From JAJFJD01 sp965228425 (lineage in GTDB: Bacteria > Pseudomonadota > Alphaproteobacteria > UBA8366): a stretch of DNA of 64,000 nt. The notes beneath the pieces are model-generated. The model ran no database searches. It saw only the letters and a list, made by a program, of their open reading frames with translations, and was not told the origin of the DNA. The translations under genes were made by a program, and so were the position numbers. The stretch covers positions 1,736,001 to 1,800,000 of the forward strand of contig OZ245815.1 of the NCBI GenBank assembly GCA_965228425.1, in the 5' to 3' direction. Positions 50,284 to 59,285 of this stretch are shown one piece after another (the stretch's first letter is position 1; each line of letters begins with the position of its first letter).

Positions 50284-51149
50284 GTCCGCCGCGCTTCGCG
50301 GTGCAGGATATAGATGCCGCTGCCGATGATGAGCACCGAGCCGACAATGATGTAGGCGTCCGGTAACTCGGCCCAGATCAGGTATCCGAGAATTACGGCC
50401 CAGACGATCGAGGTATATTTGAACGGCGACACGATCGCGACTTCGGCTAGGCGATAGGATTCGATCATCAGATAGTGGGCGATGCCGAGCAATACGCCGG
50501 AAGACGCCATCAGCAGAAAATCGATCGCGGTCGGTGTCTTCCAGGCAAACGGCAATGTGGCGCCCGACGCGACGATCAAGCCGACGATCGACCATGTCAG
50601 AACAACATTGGTCGACTCAAAGGCGCTCATCCTGCGGGTGACGATGTCGCGCAGCGCCGTTGCGCCCGCGGCGGCGATGGGAACGAGCACCGCGACCTCG
50701 AAGGCGTCGGTGCCCGGCCGCGCCATGACGAGGACGCCGGCGAACCCGACGAGCACCGCGAACCAGCGATGAATGCCGACCCGTTCGCCGAGCAGCGGCA
50801 TGGCCAGCGCGGTGATCATCAGCGGTGCGGCGTGCAGAAAGGCGATGGCGGTGGCGAGCGGCAGCAGCTTGATCGATGTGATGATCAGGAAGCTCGAGGC
50901 GATGAACAGCAGCGACCGAGCGAAATGCCAGTTCCAGCTTCGCACCCGCAGCGAGAACCGTTCCTGTTGACGCCACATCATGAAGGCGATCGGCGCATAC
51001 ATGAAAAAGCAGCGGACGAAGACGATCTCGCCGATCGGATATCCCTCGGTCAGCCATTTGGAGACCGCGTCGCTCATCGTGAAGAAGAAGAGAGACAACA
51101 CCATGCAAAGGATGCCGCGCAACGGGGAAATGGAGACGGCGGCGGACAT
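50280..51149 (-). CDS. EamA/DMT transporter, tandem copy 1
   Basis: 289 residues, ten hydrophobic segments. First gene of the minus-strand pair; paralogous to the downstream gene over its whole length, with closely matching ends (I-L-H-R-E-A-R-R-T and I-M-Y-R-E-T-R-R-R). Small-metabolite exporter or importer of unknown substrate. Promoter presumably in 51150-51267. Confidence 0.85.
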   Translation of the reverse strand: MSAAVSISPLRGILCMVLSLFFFTMSDAVSKWLTEGYPIGEIVFVRCFFMYAPIAFMMWRQQERFSLRVRSWNWHFARSLLFIASSFLIITSIKLLPLATAIAFLHAAPLMITALAMPLLGERVGIHRWFAVLVGFAGVLVMARPGTDAFEVAVLVPIAAAGATALRDIVTRRMSAFESTNVVLTWSIVGLIVASGATLPFAWKTPTAIDFLLMASSGVLLGIAHYLMIESYRLAEVAIVSPFKYTSIVWAVILGYLIWAELPDAYIIVGSVLIIGSGIYILHREARRT

Positions 51150-51267
51150 GGGCGGCGGCGAGCCAATCGTCAGTTGCAGAGGGAATTGGTCGACGGAGCG
51201 TCGATCATAGCCCTAAACCGGGATGCGCGACCATGCCCGAATATTGGGCAGTGGCGTCAAAACGCCG

Positions 51268-51501
51268 TTACGGCGCGGTTGCCAAATAAAGGAACCGGTA
51301 GATGACGACGGGAACCGCGATCCAGTAGATCAATAGGAACCATCGGAGTCCGGTCTCGCTGTGCAGCCCGATCCGGGCGGCCACTGCCCGCGGAAAATTT
51401 GGTTTCCAGAAGCAGAATGCAATGATCCCGGCGGCGATGGACAGGTAGAGGATGCTATGCGGGCCGAAGTTCATTCGCTGGAAAAGGTCCTGAAATCGCA
51501 A
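51268..51501 (-). CDS. small hypothetical membrane protein
   Basis: 77 residues from ATG 51501, or 68 from ATG 51474. Two hydrophobic stretches: S-I-L-Y-L-S-I-A-A-G-I-I-A-F-C-F-W near the start and W-F-L-L-I-Y-W-I-A-V-P-V-V-I-Y-R-F-L-Y-L near the end, separated by a short Arg-containing loop. It fills the otherwise empty space between the EamA pair and aldehyde dehydrogenase. I do not recognise a family; coding status rests on the membrane-protein-like composition alone. Confidence 0.5.
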   Translation of the reverse strand: MRFQDLFQRMNFGPHSILYLSIAAGIIAFCFWKPNFPRAVAARIGLHSETGLRWFLLIYWIAVPVVIYRFLYLATAP

Positions 51502-51588
51502 GTTTCGGGCCGACTTGCGTTCGAGCCCGGGAAAGGGTTGTAATTCGCTTGCATCTTACCGGCAAGCGATGCCACGCGGGAGGACATC

Positions 51589-53076
51589 ATGGCGGACCTG
51601 AAGAAGTATCAGCACTATATCGGTGGCGAATGGGTCGACCCGGCGTCGGGCGAATGGTTCGAGTCTCATAACCCTTATACCGGCAAGCCGTGGGCCCTGT
51701 TCCCGCGCGGCAATGCGGAGGATGCGGATCGGGCCGTCGCAGCGGCGTATAAGGCCTTCACCAGCGGTGACTGGCCTGCGATGACGGCGACGCAGCGGGG
51801 TGCGCTGGTCCGCAAGCTCGGCGACGTGTATGCGAAATATGCCGACCACATGGCTGAGATCGAGGTGGCGGACAACGGCAAGCTGATCGCCGAAATGGCG
51901 GCTCAGAACGCCTATGTGCCGCAGTGGTATCAGTATTTCGGCGGCCTCGCCGACAAGATCGAGGGCGCGGTCATCCCGATCGACAAGCCCGCCACGTTCA
52001 ACTACACGCGCCACGAACCGCTGGGTGTGGTCGCGGCGATCACGCCGTGGAATTCGCCGATGCTGCTGACCGCGTGGAAGTTGGCGCCGGCACTCGCCGC
52101 GGGCAATACCGTGGTGCTGAAACCGTCGGAATTCACCTCGGCCTCCGCGTTCGAACTGGTGCGCATCATCGAGGAAGCCGGGTTCCCGCCGGGCGTCGTC
52201 AACGTCATCGGCGGCTATGGCGTCGAGGTGGGCGAACCGTTGGTCACGGACGACCGCGTCGCCAAGGTCGCATTCACCGGCGGCTCGATGAGCGGCCAGC
52301 GCGTTTATGAAAAGGCGGCGAGCGGCCTGAAGAAGGTTAGCCTCGAACTGGGTGGCAAGTCCCCCAACATCGTGTTCGAGGATGCGGTCATCGACAATGC
52401 GGTGAAGGGCGCGATCTCGGGCATCTTCGCGGCGTCGGGGCAGACCTGCATCGCCGGGTCCCGGTTGCTGGTCCAGGAGTCGATCCATAACGAGTTCGTC
52501 GACAAACTGGTGACCTTCGCCAAGACGGCGCAGATGGGCGACCCCATGTCCTACGACACGCAGGTCGGGCCGGTCACCACGCCGCCGCAATTCGAGAAAA
52601 TTCTGAGTTATTTGGATGTGGCCAAGGACGATGGCGCGGAATGCGTGCTTGGCGGGGCGAAGGCGACGCGGCCGGAATGCGGCGACGGTTGGTTCGTCGA
52701 GCCGACGATCTATACCGGCGTGAACAACCAGATGCGGATCGCGCAAGAGGAGGTATTCGGCCCGGTCTTGTCGATCATCCCCTTCCGTGACGAGGAGGAA
52801 GCCGTCCAAATTGCCAACGACGTGGTTTACGGTCTCGCTGCCGGTGTCTGGACGCAGGACATCCGCAAGGCGATCGAGATTCCCAACCGCATCCAGGCGG
52901 GCACCGTCTGGGTGAACACCTATCGCGCGGTCAGCTTCCTGTCGCCCTTCGGCGGCTACAAACGGTCGGGACTGGGCCGGGAAAGCGGCCAGCAGGCGAT
53001 TCAGGAATACATGCAGACGAAAAGCGTCTGGATCAGCACCGCGACCGAGGTGCCGAACCCGTTTGTGATGCGGTAG
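51589..53076 (+). CDS. NAD(P)-dependent aldehyde dehydrogenase
   Basis: 495 residues, usual length. Cofactor loop F-T-G-G-S at about 226-230, catalytic Glu in L-E-L-G-G-K-S-P near 252, catalytic Cys in G-Q-T-C-I-A-G-S near 287, and late E-E-V-F-G-P-V. Oxidises an aldehyde to its acid; the closest recognisable style is betaine/gamma-aminobutyraldehyde or hydroxymuconic semialdehyde dehydrogenases, which cannot be separated by eye. ATG 51589 has GGGAGG upstream. Directly followed by an MmgE/PrpD gene (34 bp), so a shared degradative pathway is plausible. Confidence 0.92.
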   Translation: MADLKKYQHYIGGEWVDPASGEWFESHNPYTGKPWALFPRGNAEDADRAVAAAYKAFTSGDWPAMTATQRGALVRKLGDVYAKYADHMAEIEVADNGKLIAEMAAQNAYVPQWYQYFGGLADKIEGAVIPIDKPATFNYTRHEPLGVVAAITPWNSPMLLTAWKLAPALAAGNTVVLKPSEFTSASAFELVRIIEEAGFPPGVVNVIGGYGVEVGEPLVTDDRVAKVAFTGGSMSGQRVYEKAASGLKKVSLELGGKSPNIVFEDAVIDNAVKGAISGIFAASGQTCIAGSRLLVQESIHNEFVDKLVTFAKTAQMGDPMSYDTQVGPVTTPPQFEKILSYLDVAKDDGAECVLGGAKATRPECGDGWFVEPTIYTGVNNQMRIAQEEVFGPVLSIIPFRDEEEAVQIANDVVYGLAAGVWTQDIRKAIEIPNRIQAGTVWVNTYRAVSFLSPFGGYKRSGLGRESGQQAIQEYMQTKSVWISTATEVPNPFVMR

Positions 53077-53110
53077 AATAAGGCGAATATTTTCAGTAAG
53101 GAGGTTTCCC

Positions 53111-54481
53111 ATGGCCCAGCCCGCTTTCGATCGGCCCGATGCGACCGGTCTCACCCGGAAAATCGCCGAAAACAGCGCGTCCCTGACTTTCGATGCGCTG
53201 CCGAAAGACGTCGTTTCCATCGCCAAATGCTGCCTGATCGATTGGCTTGGCGTCACATTGGCGGGGGCGACAGAACCCTTGAGCGAGATGCTGCAGGCGC
53301 ACGCCAAAGAGGAGGGCGCGCGGGAGCAGGCCACCATCATCGGCGGCGGGTTCAAATCCTCGCTGACCCAGGCGGCGTTGCTGAACGGGTCGGCGTCGCA
53401 TGCGCTCGACTATGACGACGTCAACCTGACGATGCCGGGGCATCCCACGGTGCCAGTCGTGCCGGCGATCCTGGCCTTGGCCGAGCGGGACGGGATCGAC
53501 GGCAAGGCGTTCATCGCCGCCTTCATCGCGGGCGTCGAGGCCGAATGCCGGATCGGCGCGCTGATGGGCGAGTCCCATTACCAGAAGGGTTGGCATACGA
53601 CGGGTACGGTCGGCACATTCGGCGCGGCGGCGGGGGCGGCGCATATGTTGGGCCTCGACACCGACACGTGCGTCACCGTTTACGGCATCGCGGGGACGCA
53701 GGCGGCGGGCCTCAAAAGCAACTTCGGTACCATGTGCAAACCGTTGCATGCGGGCAAGGCGTCGGCCAATGGGTTGTATGCGGCGTTGCTCGGTGCGAAG
53801 GGTTTCACCAGCAATTCCGAGATCCTCGAATGCGTTCAGGGTTTCGGCGATACGCAGACCGAGGAATTCCAGCCCGACCTCGCCCTCGACGGACTTGGCG
53901 AGCGCTTTCATGCGCGCGGCATATTGTTCAAATACCATGCGGCTTGTTACGGCACGCATGCGGCGATCGAGGCCGCGTCGCAAATCCGTGCGGAACACAA
54001 TCTCACGCCGGAGCGTATCGAGAAGATCGAACTGCGCGTCCCCGAGAGCTACACGAAGATGTGCAACATCCTGGAGCCGACCACCGGGCTCGAAGCGAAA
54101 TTCAGTCTGCGCGTCACCGCGGCCATGGGATTGGCCGGTGAGAACACGGCGAAGATTTCGAACTACAGTGAGGAACTTTGCAAGGACGACACCATCGTCA
54201 ATTTGCGGGACAAGACGACGGTGGTGCCGGACGCGAAAATCGACCATGCGAATTCAGAGGTCATCGTGTCGACGCAGGACGGCCTCGTATTGCGGCAACT
54301 CGGCGATGCCAGCATTCCGGAAGACGACCAGGACCGGCAGTGGTTCCGGCTTTCGTCCAAGTTCCGCGACATGGCGGAGGAGATGATCGGCGCCGACAAG
54401 GCCGATGCGGTTGTGGAGGCGGTCGGCAAACTGGAAGATCAGGCGTCCTTGGTCGAGATTGCTGAGCTTTGCCGCGGGTAG
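53111..54481 (+). CDS. MmgE/PrpD family protein
   Basis: 456 residues. All-helical MmgE/PrpD fold typical of 2-methylcitrate dehydratase, cis-aconitate decarboxylase and iminodisuccinate epimerase. Conserved elements: A-S-H-A-L-D-Y-D-D near residues 97-105, H-P-x-x-P-V-x-P-A at about 114, G-x-H-T-T-G-T-V-G-T-F-G-A-A near 163, and K-P-L-H-A-G-K-A-S-A-N-G near 213. Ribosome site AAGGAGG. The exact substrate cannot be told; prp operon partners (prpB, prpC) are absent, so propionate use is not supported here. Confidence 0.85.
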   Translation: MAQPAFDRPDATGLTRKIAENSASLTFDALPKDVVSIAKCCLIDWLGVTLAGATEPLSEMLQAHAKEEGAREQATIIGGGFKSSLTQAALLNGSASHALDYDDVNLTMPGHPTVPVVPAILALAERDGIDGKAFIAAFIAGVEAECRIGALMGESHYQKGWHTTGTVGTFGAAAGAAHMLGLDTDTCVTVYGIAGTQAAGLKSNFGTMCKPLHAGKASANGLYAALLGAKGFTSNSEILECVQGFGDTQTEEFQPDLALDGLGERFHARGILFKYHAACYGTHAAIEAASQIRAEHNLTPERIEKIELRVPESYTKMCNILEPTTGLEAKFSLRVTAAMGLAGENTAKISNYSEELCKDDTIVNLRDKTTVVPDAKIDHANSEVIVSTQDGLVLRQLGDASIPEDDQDRQWFRLSSKFRDMAEEMIGADKADAVVEAVGKLEDQASLVEIAELCRG

Positions 54482-54497
54482 GCGAAGGCAGCTGCCT

Positions 54498-54576
54498 CTG
54501 GATTCCCGCTTTCGCGGGAATGACAGGAACGGGAGTTTGATCATCTTTTGTCATTTCCGCGAAAGCGGGAATCCAG
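54498..54576. repeat. REP-like inverted repeat pair
   Basis: A 28-bp unit at 54498-54525, with core GGATTCCCGCTTTCGCGGG, and its inverted copy at 54549-54576 differ at a single base (C to T); the 23-bp middle could form a large hairpin loop. The translated form F-P-R-K-R-E-S is a well-known sign of widespread bacterial palindromic repeats. It sits between PrpD and the antiporter gene. Confidence 0.8.
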
Positions 54577-54604
54577 TTTGTTCGCACGCCATGGGAACCC
54601 GACC

Positions 54605-55888
54605 GTGCAGCATCTGACGCTCTTCAACATTGCGGCGATCGTGCTCACGCTTGCGGCGGTGTTCGGCTATATCAACCATCGCTGGCTGAAACTGCCGATC
54701 ACCATCGGGTTGGTCGTCATCGCGCTCGTCGTGTCCCTGTGCGTGCTCGGCATCGACGCGCTGCTACAGAATTTCGAATCCGAGCGGACGATCCGCTCGG
54801 TGCTGGAGCGGATCGATTTCGACGACACGCTGATGAAGGGCATGCTCAGCTTCCTGCTGTTCGCCGGCGCGCTGCATGTCGACCTGAACCAGCTTCTCGC
54901 CCGCAAATGGGCGATCGCGGCGATGGCGACCTTCGGCGTGATTACCTCGACCTTTATTGTCGGATACGGCGCCTTTCTGCTTGCCGGTTTCCTCGGGCTC
55001 GGCATTCCGTTCATGTGGTGCCTCGTCTTCGGCGCGTTGATTTCGCCGACCGATCCGGTCGCCGTCATGGGCATCCTGAAGACGATCAAGATCCCGCATT
55101 CGCTGGAAGCCAAGATCGCGGGCGAGAGCCTGTTCAACGATGGTGTCGGTGTCGTGGTGTTCACCATCGTGGTCGCCATCGCCATGTCGCAGGCCGGCGG
55201 GGGCGGTGCGGAGATTACCGCGCTCGATGTCGTGAAGCTGTTCCTGCTTGAGGCGGTCGGCGGCGCGGTACTCGGATTCGTCACCGGGTATATCGCCTAC
55301 CGCGCCATGAAGTCGATCGACGAATACAATCTCGAAGTGCTGATCACGCTGGCGCTAGTCATGATGACCTATAGCATCGGATTCATCATCCATGTCTCCG
55401 GACCGATCGCGGTCGTCGTTGCCGGGCTGCTGATCGGAAACCATGGCACGCGTTTCGCCATGAGTGAATCGACGCGGGATCACATCAATACCTTCTGGTC
55501 GCTGACCGACGAGATCCTCAACGCGGTGCTGTTCCTGCTGATCGGATTCGAAGTCTTCGTCCTGACTTTTCCGGACAAGATTGTTTGGCTGATGGTGGCC
55601 GCGATCCCGCTGGTGCTGTTGGCGCGGTTCGTTGCGGTCGCACTACCGATCTCCGTACTGGGGATCAGACAGGATTTCACGGCCGGCGCGGTGCCGGTTC
55701 TTACCTGGGGCGGCTTGCGCGGCGGTATCTCCGTCGCCTTGGCGTTGTCGCTGCCCGCGGTCGCGGAAAAAGACGCCATTCTCGCGCTGACATATGCGGT
55801 GGTCGTGTTTTCGATTATTGTACAAGGGCTGACATTCAAATCGGTGGTCGCCCGTTTTGTCGACGGCGTTGGACCGCCGAAACACTAA
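54605..55888 (+). CDS. cation/proton antiporter (CPA1/NhaP-type)
   Basis: 427 residues, about 12 transmembrane helices. CPA signature around helix 5-6 is visible as S-P-T-D-P-V-A-V-M-G-I-L-K at about 155-167 and the following G-E-S-L-F-N-D-G-V-G-V-V-V near 178-190, the membrane Asp pair that binds Na+/K+ and H+. The start is placed at GTG 54605 (VQHLTLFNIA); a longer frame begins at 54548 but its first residues are encoded by the REP-like repeat, so it is likely false. Its ribosome site is weak. Expected to move Na+ or K+ against protons at the inner membrane. Confidence 0.85.
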   Translation: MQHLTLFNIAAIVLTLAAVFGYINHRWLKLPITIGLVVIALVVSLCVLGIDALLQNFESERTIRSVLERIDFDDTLMKGMLSFLLFAGALHVDLNQLLARKWAIAAMATFGVITSTFIVGYGAFLLAGFLGLGIPFMWCLVFGALISPTDPVAVMGILKTIKIPHSLEAKIAGESLFNDGVGVVVFTIVVAIAMSQAGGGGAEITALDVVKLFLLEAVGGAVLGFVTGYIAYRAMKSIDEYNLEVLITLALVMMTYSIGFIIHVSGPIAVVVAGLLIGNHGTRFAMSESTRDHINTFWSLTDEILNAVLFLLIGFEVFVLTFPDKIVWLMVAAIPLVLLARFVAVALPISVLGIRQDFTAGAVPVLTWGGLRGGISVALALSLPAVAEKDAILALTYAVVVFSIIVQGLTFKSVVARFVDGVGPPKH

Positions 55889-55907
55889 TCACAGCGGAGA
55901 CGGAGCA

Positions 55908-57545
55908 ATGAGTGCCGATATGCATTTCATGACGATTGCGGAAATGGCTACTGCGCTCGAAGCCAAGACGCTGTCGCCGGTCGAACTGACCGAAACCCTG
56001 CTGCGCCGGATCGAGGCGCTGAACCCGCAACTCAACGCCTTCATCACCGTTACGGCCGAGGCGGCGCTCGACGCCGCGCGCGAAGCGGAACGCGACATCG
56101 CCGGCGGGGTTTATCTCGGGCCGATGCACGGCGTGCCGTTCGGGTTGAAGGATATCTACGACACCAAGGGCATCCTGACGACGGGTCATTCGAAGACCTG
56201 CGTCGACCGCATCCCGACCGAGGATGCAACGACGACGGCCAAGTTGCTGGCCGCCGGGGCCATCCTGATGGGGAAACTGTCCACCCATGAATTCGCCCAT
56301 GGCGGCCCCTCCTTCGACCTGCCGTGGCCGCCGGCGCGCAATCCGTGGAAGACCGATCGTTTCACTGGCGGGTCGAGCAGCGGCTCCGGCGCGGCGGTCG
56401 CCGCCGGCATGCTGCCCGGCGCCCTCGGCAGCGACACCGGCGGATCGATCCGCACGCCTTCGGGGCTATGCGGCCTGGCGGGGTTGAAGCCGACCTACGG
56501 GCTGGTCAGCCGCTTTGGCGTGCTGCCCAACTCTTTCACCTTCGACACCTGCGGGCCGATGACTTGGACGGTCGAGGACTGCGCCATCATGCTTCAGGTC
56601 CTGGCGGGTCACGACCCGCGCGACCCGGCCAGCGCTGACCGGCCGGTGCCGGATTACCGTGCCGAGCTGAGCGAGGACATTCGCGGGTTGCGCATCGGCG
56701 CGGTGCGGCATTTCTGGGAGGAGGAACTCCCGGCCAATGACGAGACGCGGCAATCGATGGACGCGGCGGTCGAGGTGTTCAGAGGGCTGGGCGCGGTCGT
56801 CGAGGACGTCCGTCTCGAGCCGATGCAGATTTACACCGACGTGAAGCTGCTGATCGCGGAATCCGAGCTGTTCTCGATCCACAGTCCGACGCTGCGCGAA
56901 CGGCCGCAGGATTACGGGTTCGATTTCCGGGGCCGTGTGATACCAGCCTGCCTGTTCACCGCCGACGACTACGTTCAGGCGCAGAAGCAGCGCCGCAAGC
57001 TGGTCGATGCGATGCGTCCGATCTACGACAAATACGATGTGCTGATCGCGCCGTCGACATACGGGCCAGCGTCGCGGATCGATGAACACTCGACCGTCAG
57101 CTTCTGGCAGAAGCCGAAGATCACCACGGTGTTCAACGTCACGGCGGGTCCGGCCTTATCACTCTGCGCGGGTTTCAGCGAGTCGGGACTGCCGCTGCCG
57201 ATGCAGATCGTGGGGCGGCCCTTCGAGGACGCGACGGTTCTGAAAGCGGGATACGCTTTCGAGAAGGCGACGTCATGGCGGGACCGCCGGCCCGGTCTCA
57301 CGCCGGGCGAGGATCCATTGCCGGTGGGGACGCCGGACATGTCGACGGATATCTCCGATGTCGACGACGCGACGCGGACGCGCGTTGACATGGCCTTGTC
57401 GCAGGCGGGCCTCGACCTGCCGGAAGACATCTATCGTCAGGTCTTGGAGGCCGCGCCGCATGCGCTGGCCTTGGCCGGGCGCATCCCGCGCGACCACGGA
57501 TTCAAGGACGAGCCGGCGAATACGTGGAGCTTCCCTAGCGTTTGA
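55908..57545 (+). CDS. amidase signature family enzyme
   Basis: 545 residues. Catalytic Lys in G-V-P-F-G-L-K-D-I near residue 82, cis-Ser in G-G-S-S-S-G-S-G-A-A near 158, and nucleophile Ser in G-S-D-T-G-G-S-I-R near 182: the Ser-cisSer-Lys triad. Includes aspartyl-tRNA amidotransferase A, but no gatB/C partner is near, so it is more likely a stand-alone amidase, with substrate unknown. ATG 55908 follows CGGAGACGGAG. Its last 11 bp overlap the end of the convergent phosphoesterase gene. Confidence 0.9.
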   Translation: MSADMHFMTIAEMATALEAKTLSPVELTETLLRRIEALNPQLNAFITVTAEAALDAAREAERDIAGGVYLGPMHGVPFGLKDIYDTKGILTTGHSKTCVDRIPTEDATTTAKLLAAGAILMGKLSTHEFAHGGPSFDLPWPPARNPWKTDRFTGGSSSGSGAAVAAGMLPGALGSDTGGSIRTPSGLCGLAGLKPTYGLVSRFGVLPNSFTFDTCGPMTWTVEDCAIMLQVLAGHDPRDPASADRPVPDYRAELSEDIRGLRIGAVRHFWEEELPANDETRQSMDAAVEVFRGLGAVVEDVRLEPMQIYTDVKLLIAESELFSIHSPTLRERPQDYGFDFRGRVIPACLFTADDYVQAQKQRRKLVDAMRPIYDKYDVLIAPSTYGPASRIDEHSTVSFWQKPKITTVFNVTAGPALSLCAGFSESGLPLPMQIVGRPFEDATVLKAGYAFEKATSWRDRRPGLTPGEDPLPVGTPDMSTDISDVDDATRTRVDMALSQAGLDLPEDIYRQVLEAAPHALALAGRIPRDHGFKDEPANTWSFPSV

Positions 57546-58392
57546 GCGGTCGCGGCGGCAGCTTCGTCGTCGATCCGTTCGCGGCCATCCAGTTCCGCAT
57601 GTCGTTATTGATGAAGAGCGGCGGCTCGACGAGGTCATGCGTCACTCTTGCGCCGTCGAACGTATAGCGGATGTAGCCGACGCGGCGGGCAATGCGGAGC
57701 CCTGCCTTCGGCTTTCGCGTATCGATGAAGGATGTGGCGGGCGCCCAGACCAGTCGGGTGCCGTTGTGCCGCAGGCTGCGATAACAGTGCCGATGGCCGC
57801 TCCCCACCAGCTTTACCTTATGTTTTTCGCACAGGGCGAGCAGCCGTTTTCGGCTCTTGGGCCATAGGGCCTGCAGGGACTTTCCGCGTTCGTGGGCCGA
57901 CTCGTGATAGAGCGGCTTGTGAATCAGGATGGCCGCGTGCCGCGCGCCCGCGCTGTCCAGGGCATCGGTCAGCATTTCCATCTGCGCCGTCTCGCCGGGC
58001 AGGCCGCTTTCCATGAGTTGCGCGTTCAACCCGATGAACCGCCATTCGCCGAGATCCTGTACCCAGAAATCGTCGCCGAAGGCCTTGCGGTAGGCAGCAC
58101 GTCGGGATCGCGTGATCGGCCCTTGCAGCCGGGTGTCGGGCGGCGTATCGCCGATATCGTGGTTTCCCGGGATCGCGCGCCAGGGGGCCGGCAATCGGTC
58201 CATTTGTTCGCGGGCGAAGGTCAGGTCTTCGGGAACCTTCGGTCCGTTCATGCACATGTCGCCGGTGACGAAGACGTAATCCGGCTTCTCGTCGGCCATA
58301 CACTCGAGGAAGGCGTTCCAGTTATCCTGGAAATACGCATGGCTGCGGCTGAGATGCGTGTCGGAAACCTGGACGATGCGGAGGGGCGGCAT
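57535..58392 (-). CDS. calcineurin-like metallophosphoesterase
   Basis: 285 residues. All metal-binding motifs are present: D-T-H near residue 11, V-T-G-D-M at about 43, G-N-H-D near 75, I-H-K-P near 160 and G-S-G-H-R-H near 197. The family (including CpdA and Icc) cleaves phosphodiesters such as cyclic nucleotides; the target here is unknown. Last gene of the minus-strand dipeptide transporter operon, 11 bp after DppC, and convergent with the amidase with 11 bp overlap. Confidence 0.87.
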   Translation of the reverse strand: MPPLRIVQVSDTHLSRSHAYFQDNWNAFLECMADEKPDYVFVTGDMCMNGPKVPEDLTFAREQMDRLPAPWRAIPGNHDIGDTPPDTRLQGPITRSRRAAYRKAFGDDFWVQDLGEWRFIGLNAQLMESGLPGETAQMEMLTDALDSAGARHAAILIHKPLYHESAHERGKSLQALWPKSRKRLLALCEKHKVKLVGSGHRHCYRSLRHNGTRLVWAPATSFIDTRKPKAGLRIARRVGYIRYTFDGARVTHDLVEPPLFINNDMRNWMAANGSTTKLPPRPLKR

Positions 58393-58403
58393 GATGCTTA
58401 TTC

Positions 58404-59282
58404 TTATCGTCCACGCAGCGTCGGGTCGAGCCTATCACGGAGCCAGTCGCCGACGATACTGATCGACAGGGTGGTGAAGAAGATGGTCAGGCCCGGAATC
58501 ACCGATATCCACCACGCGAAGATGAGGTGGTTGCGCCCGGCGCCGAGCATCTGCCCCAGGCTGGTCAGCGGCGGTTGAATGCCGAGGCCGAGGAAGCTAA
58601 GCGAGGTCTCCAACAAAATCGTGGAGGGGAAGTTCAACGTGAACTGCACGATCAGGGCACTGGCGATATTCGGCAGGATATGCCGGCCGTAAATCCGCAT
58701 CGGCCGCGCGCCGAGCGACCGCACCGCGACGGCGTAGCCATGCGTCGTGGCCGACAGCACCATGCCGCGGGTCAACCGGGCGTAGGCTTCCCACCCGTTG
58801 ATCCCCATGATGATGACGAACAGCGTCAGGCTGTTACCGAAAAAAGCGAGCACGGCGAGCGCGATGATGAGGAAGGGCACGGAGGCCTGCACGTCGACCA
58901 TCATCATGATGACCTCCTCGACCCAACCCCGCGCATGCGCCGCGAGGAAGCCGAGGAAGGTGCCGATGACCGCGCCGATGATGGTGCCCAGGATGGCGAC
59001 GAACACGCTGACACGAATCGCGAAGAAAAGCCGGCTGACGATATCGCGGCCCAACTCGTCGGTGCCCAGCAGGTATTGCTCGGGTCCGCCGAGCCACGAC
59101 GGCGGCTTTAGGCGATTCAAAAGATCCTGTGTGGTGAAGAGTTTCGGGGCAAGGAAATCCGCGAACACCGCGATGAACAGGACCGCCGCGATAAACAGGA
59201 AACAGATCAATACCAACGGCGGATATTTAGCCCATACGCGCGGCGTGATCCGGAACCGCGGTTCGCTTGTGATCTCCGCCAT
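58404..59282 (-). CDS. peptide ABC transporter permease, DppC/OppC-like
   Basis: 292 residues, about six transmembrane helices. Typical N-terminal L-L-G-T-D-E-L-G-R-D-I-V-S-R-L (residues ~74-88) and EAA loop with Y-A-V-A-V-R-S-L-G-A-R-P-M-R-I. Pairs with the DppB-like permease encoded 3 bp upstream to form the channel. Dipeptides, oligopeptides or nickel chelates are possible loads. Confidence 0.9.
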   Translation of the reverse strand: MAEITSEPRFRITPRVWAKYPPLVLICFLFIAAVLFIAVFADFLAPKLFTTQDLLNRLKPPSWLGGPEQYLLGTDELGRDIVSRLFFAIRVSVFVAILGTIIGAVIGTFLGFLAAHARGWVEEVIMMMVDVQASVPFLIIALAVLAFFGNSLTLFVIIMGINGWEAYARLTRGMVLSATTHGYAVAVRSLGARPMRIYGRHILPNIASALIVQFTLNFPSTILLETSLSFLGLGIQPPLTSLGQMLGAGRNHLIFAWWISVIPGLTIFFTTLSISIVGDWLRDRLDPTLRGR

Positions 59283-59285
59283 CGC

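Noticed and set aside
51556..53355. 599-codon minus-strand open frame
   Set aside because: Lies antisense to the well-supported aldehyde dehydrogenase and PrpD start; Arg/His/Asp-rich shadow without domains.
54548..54604. Longer N-terminus of the antiporter
   Set aside because: These codons are encoded by the REP-like repeat; the membrane protein begins naturally at the GTG at 54605.
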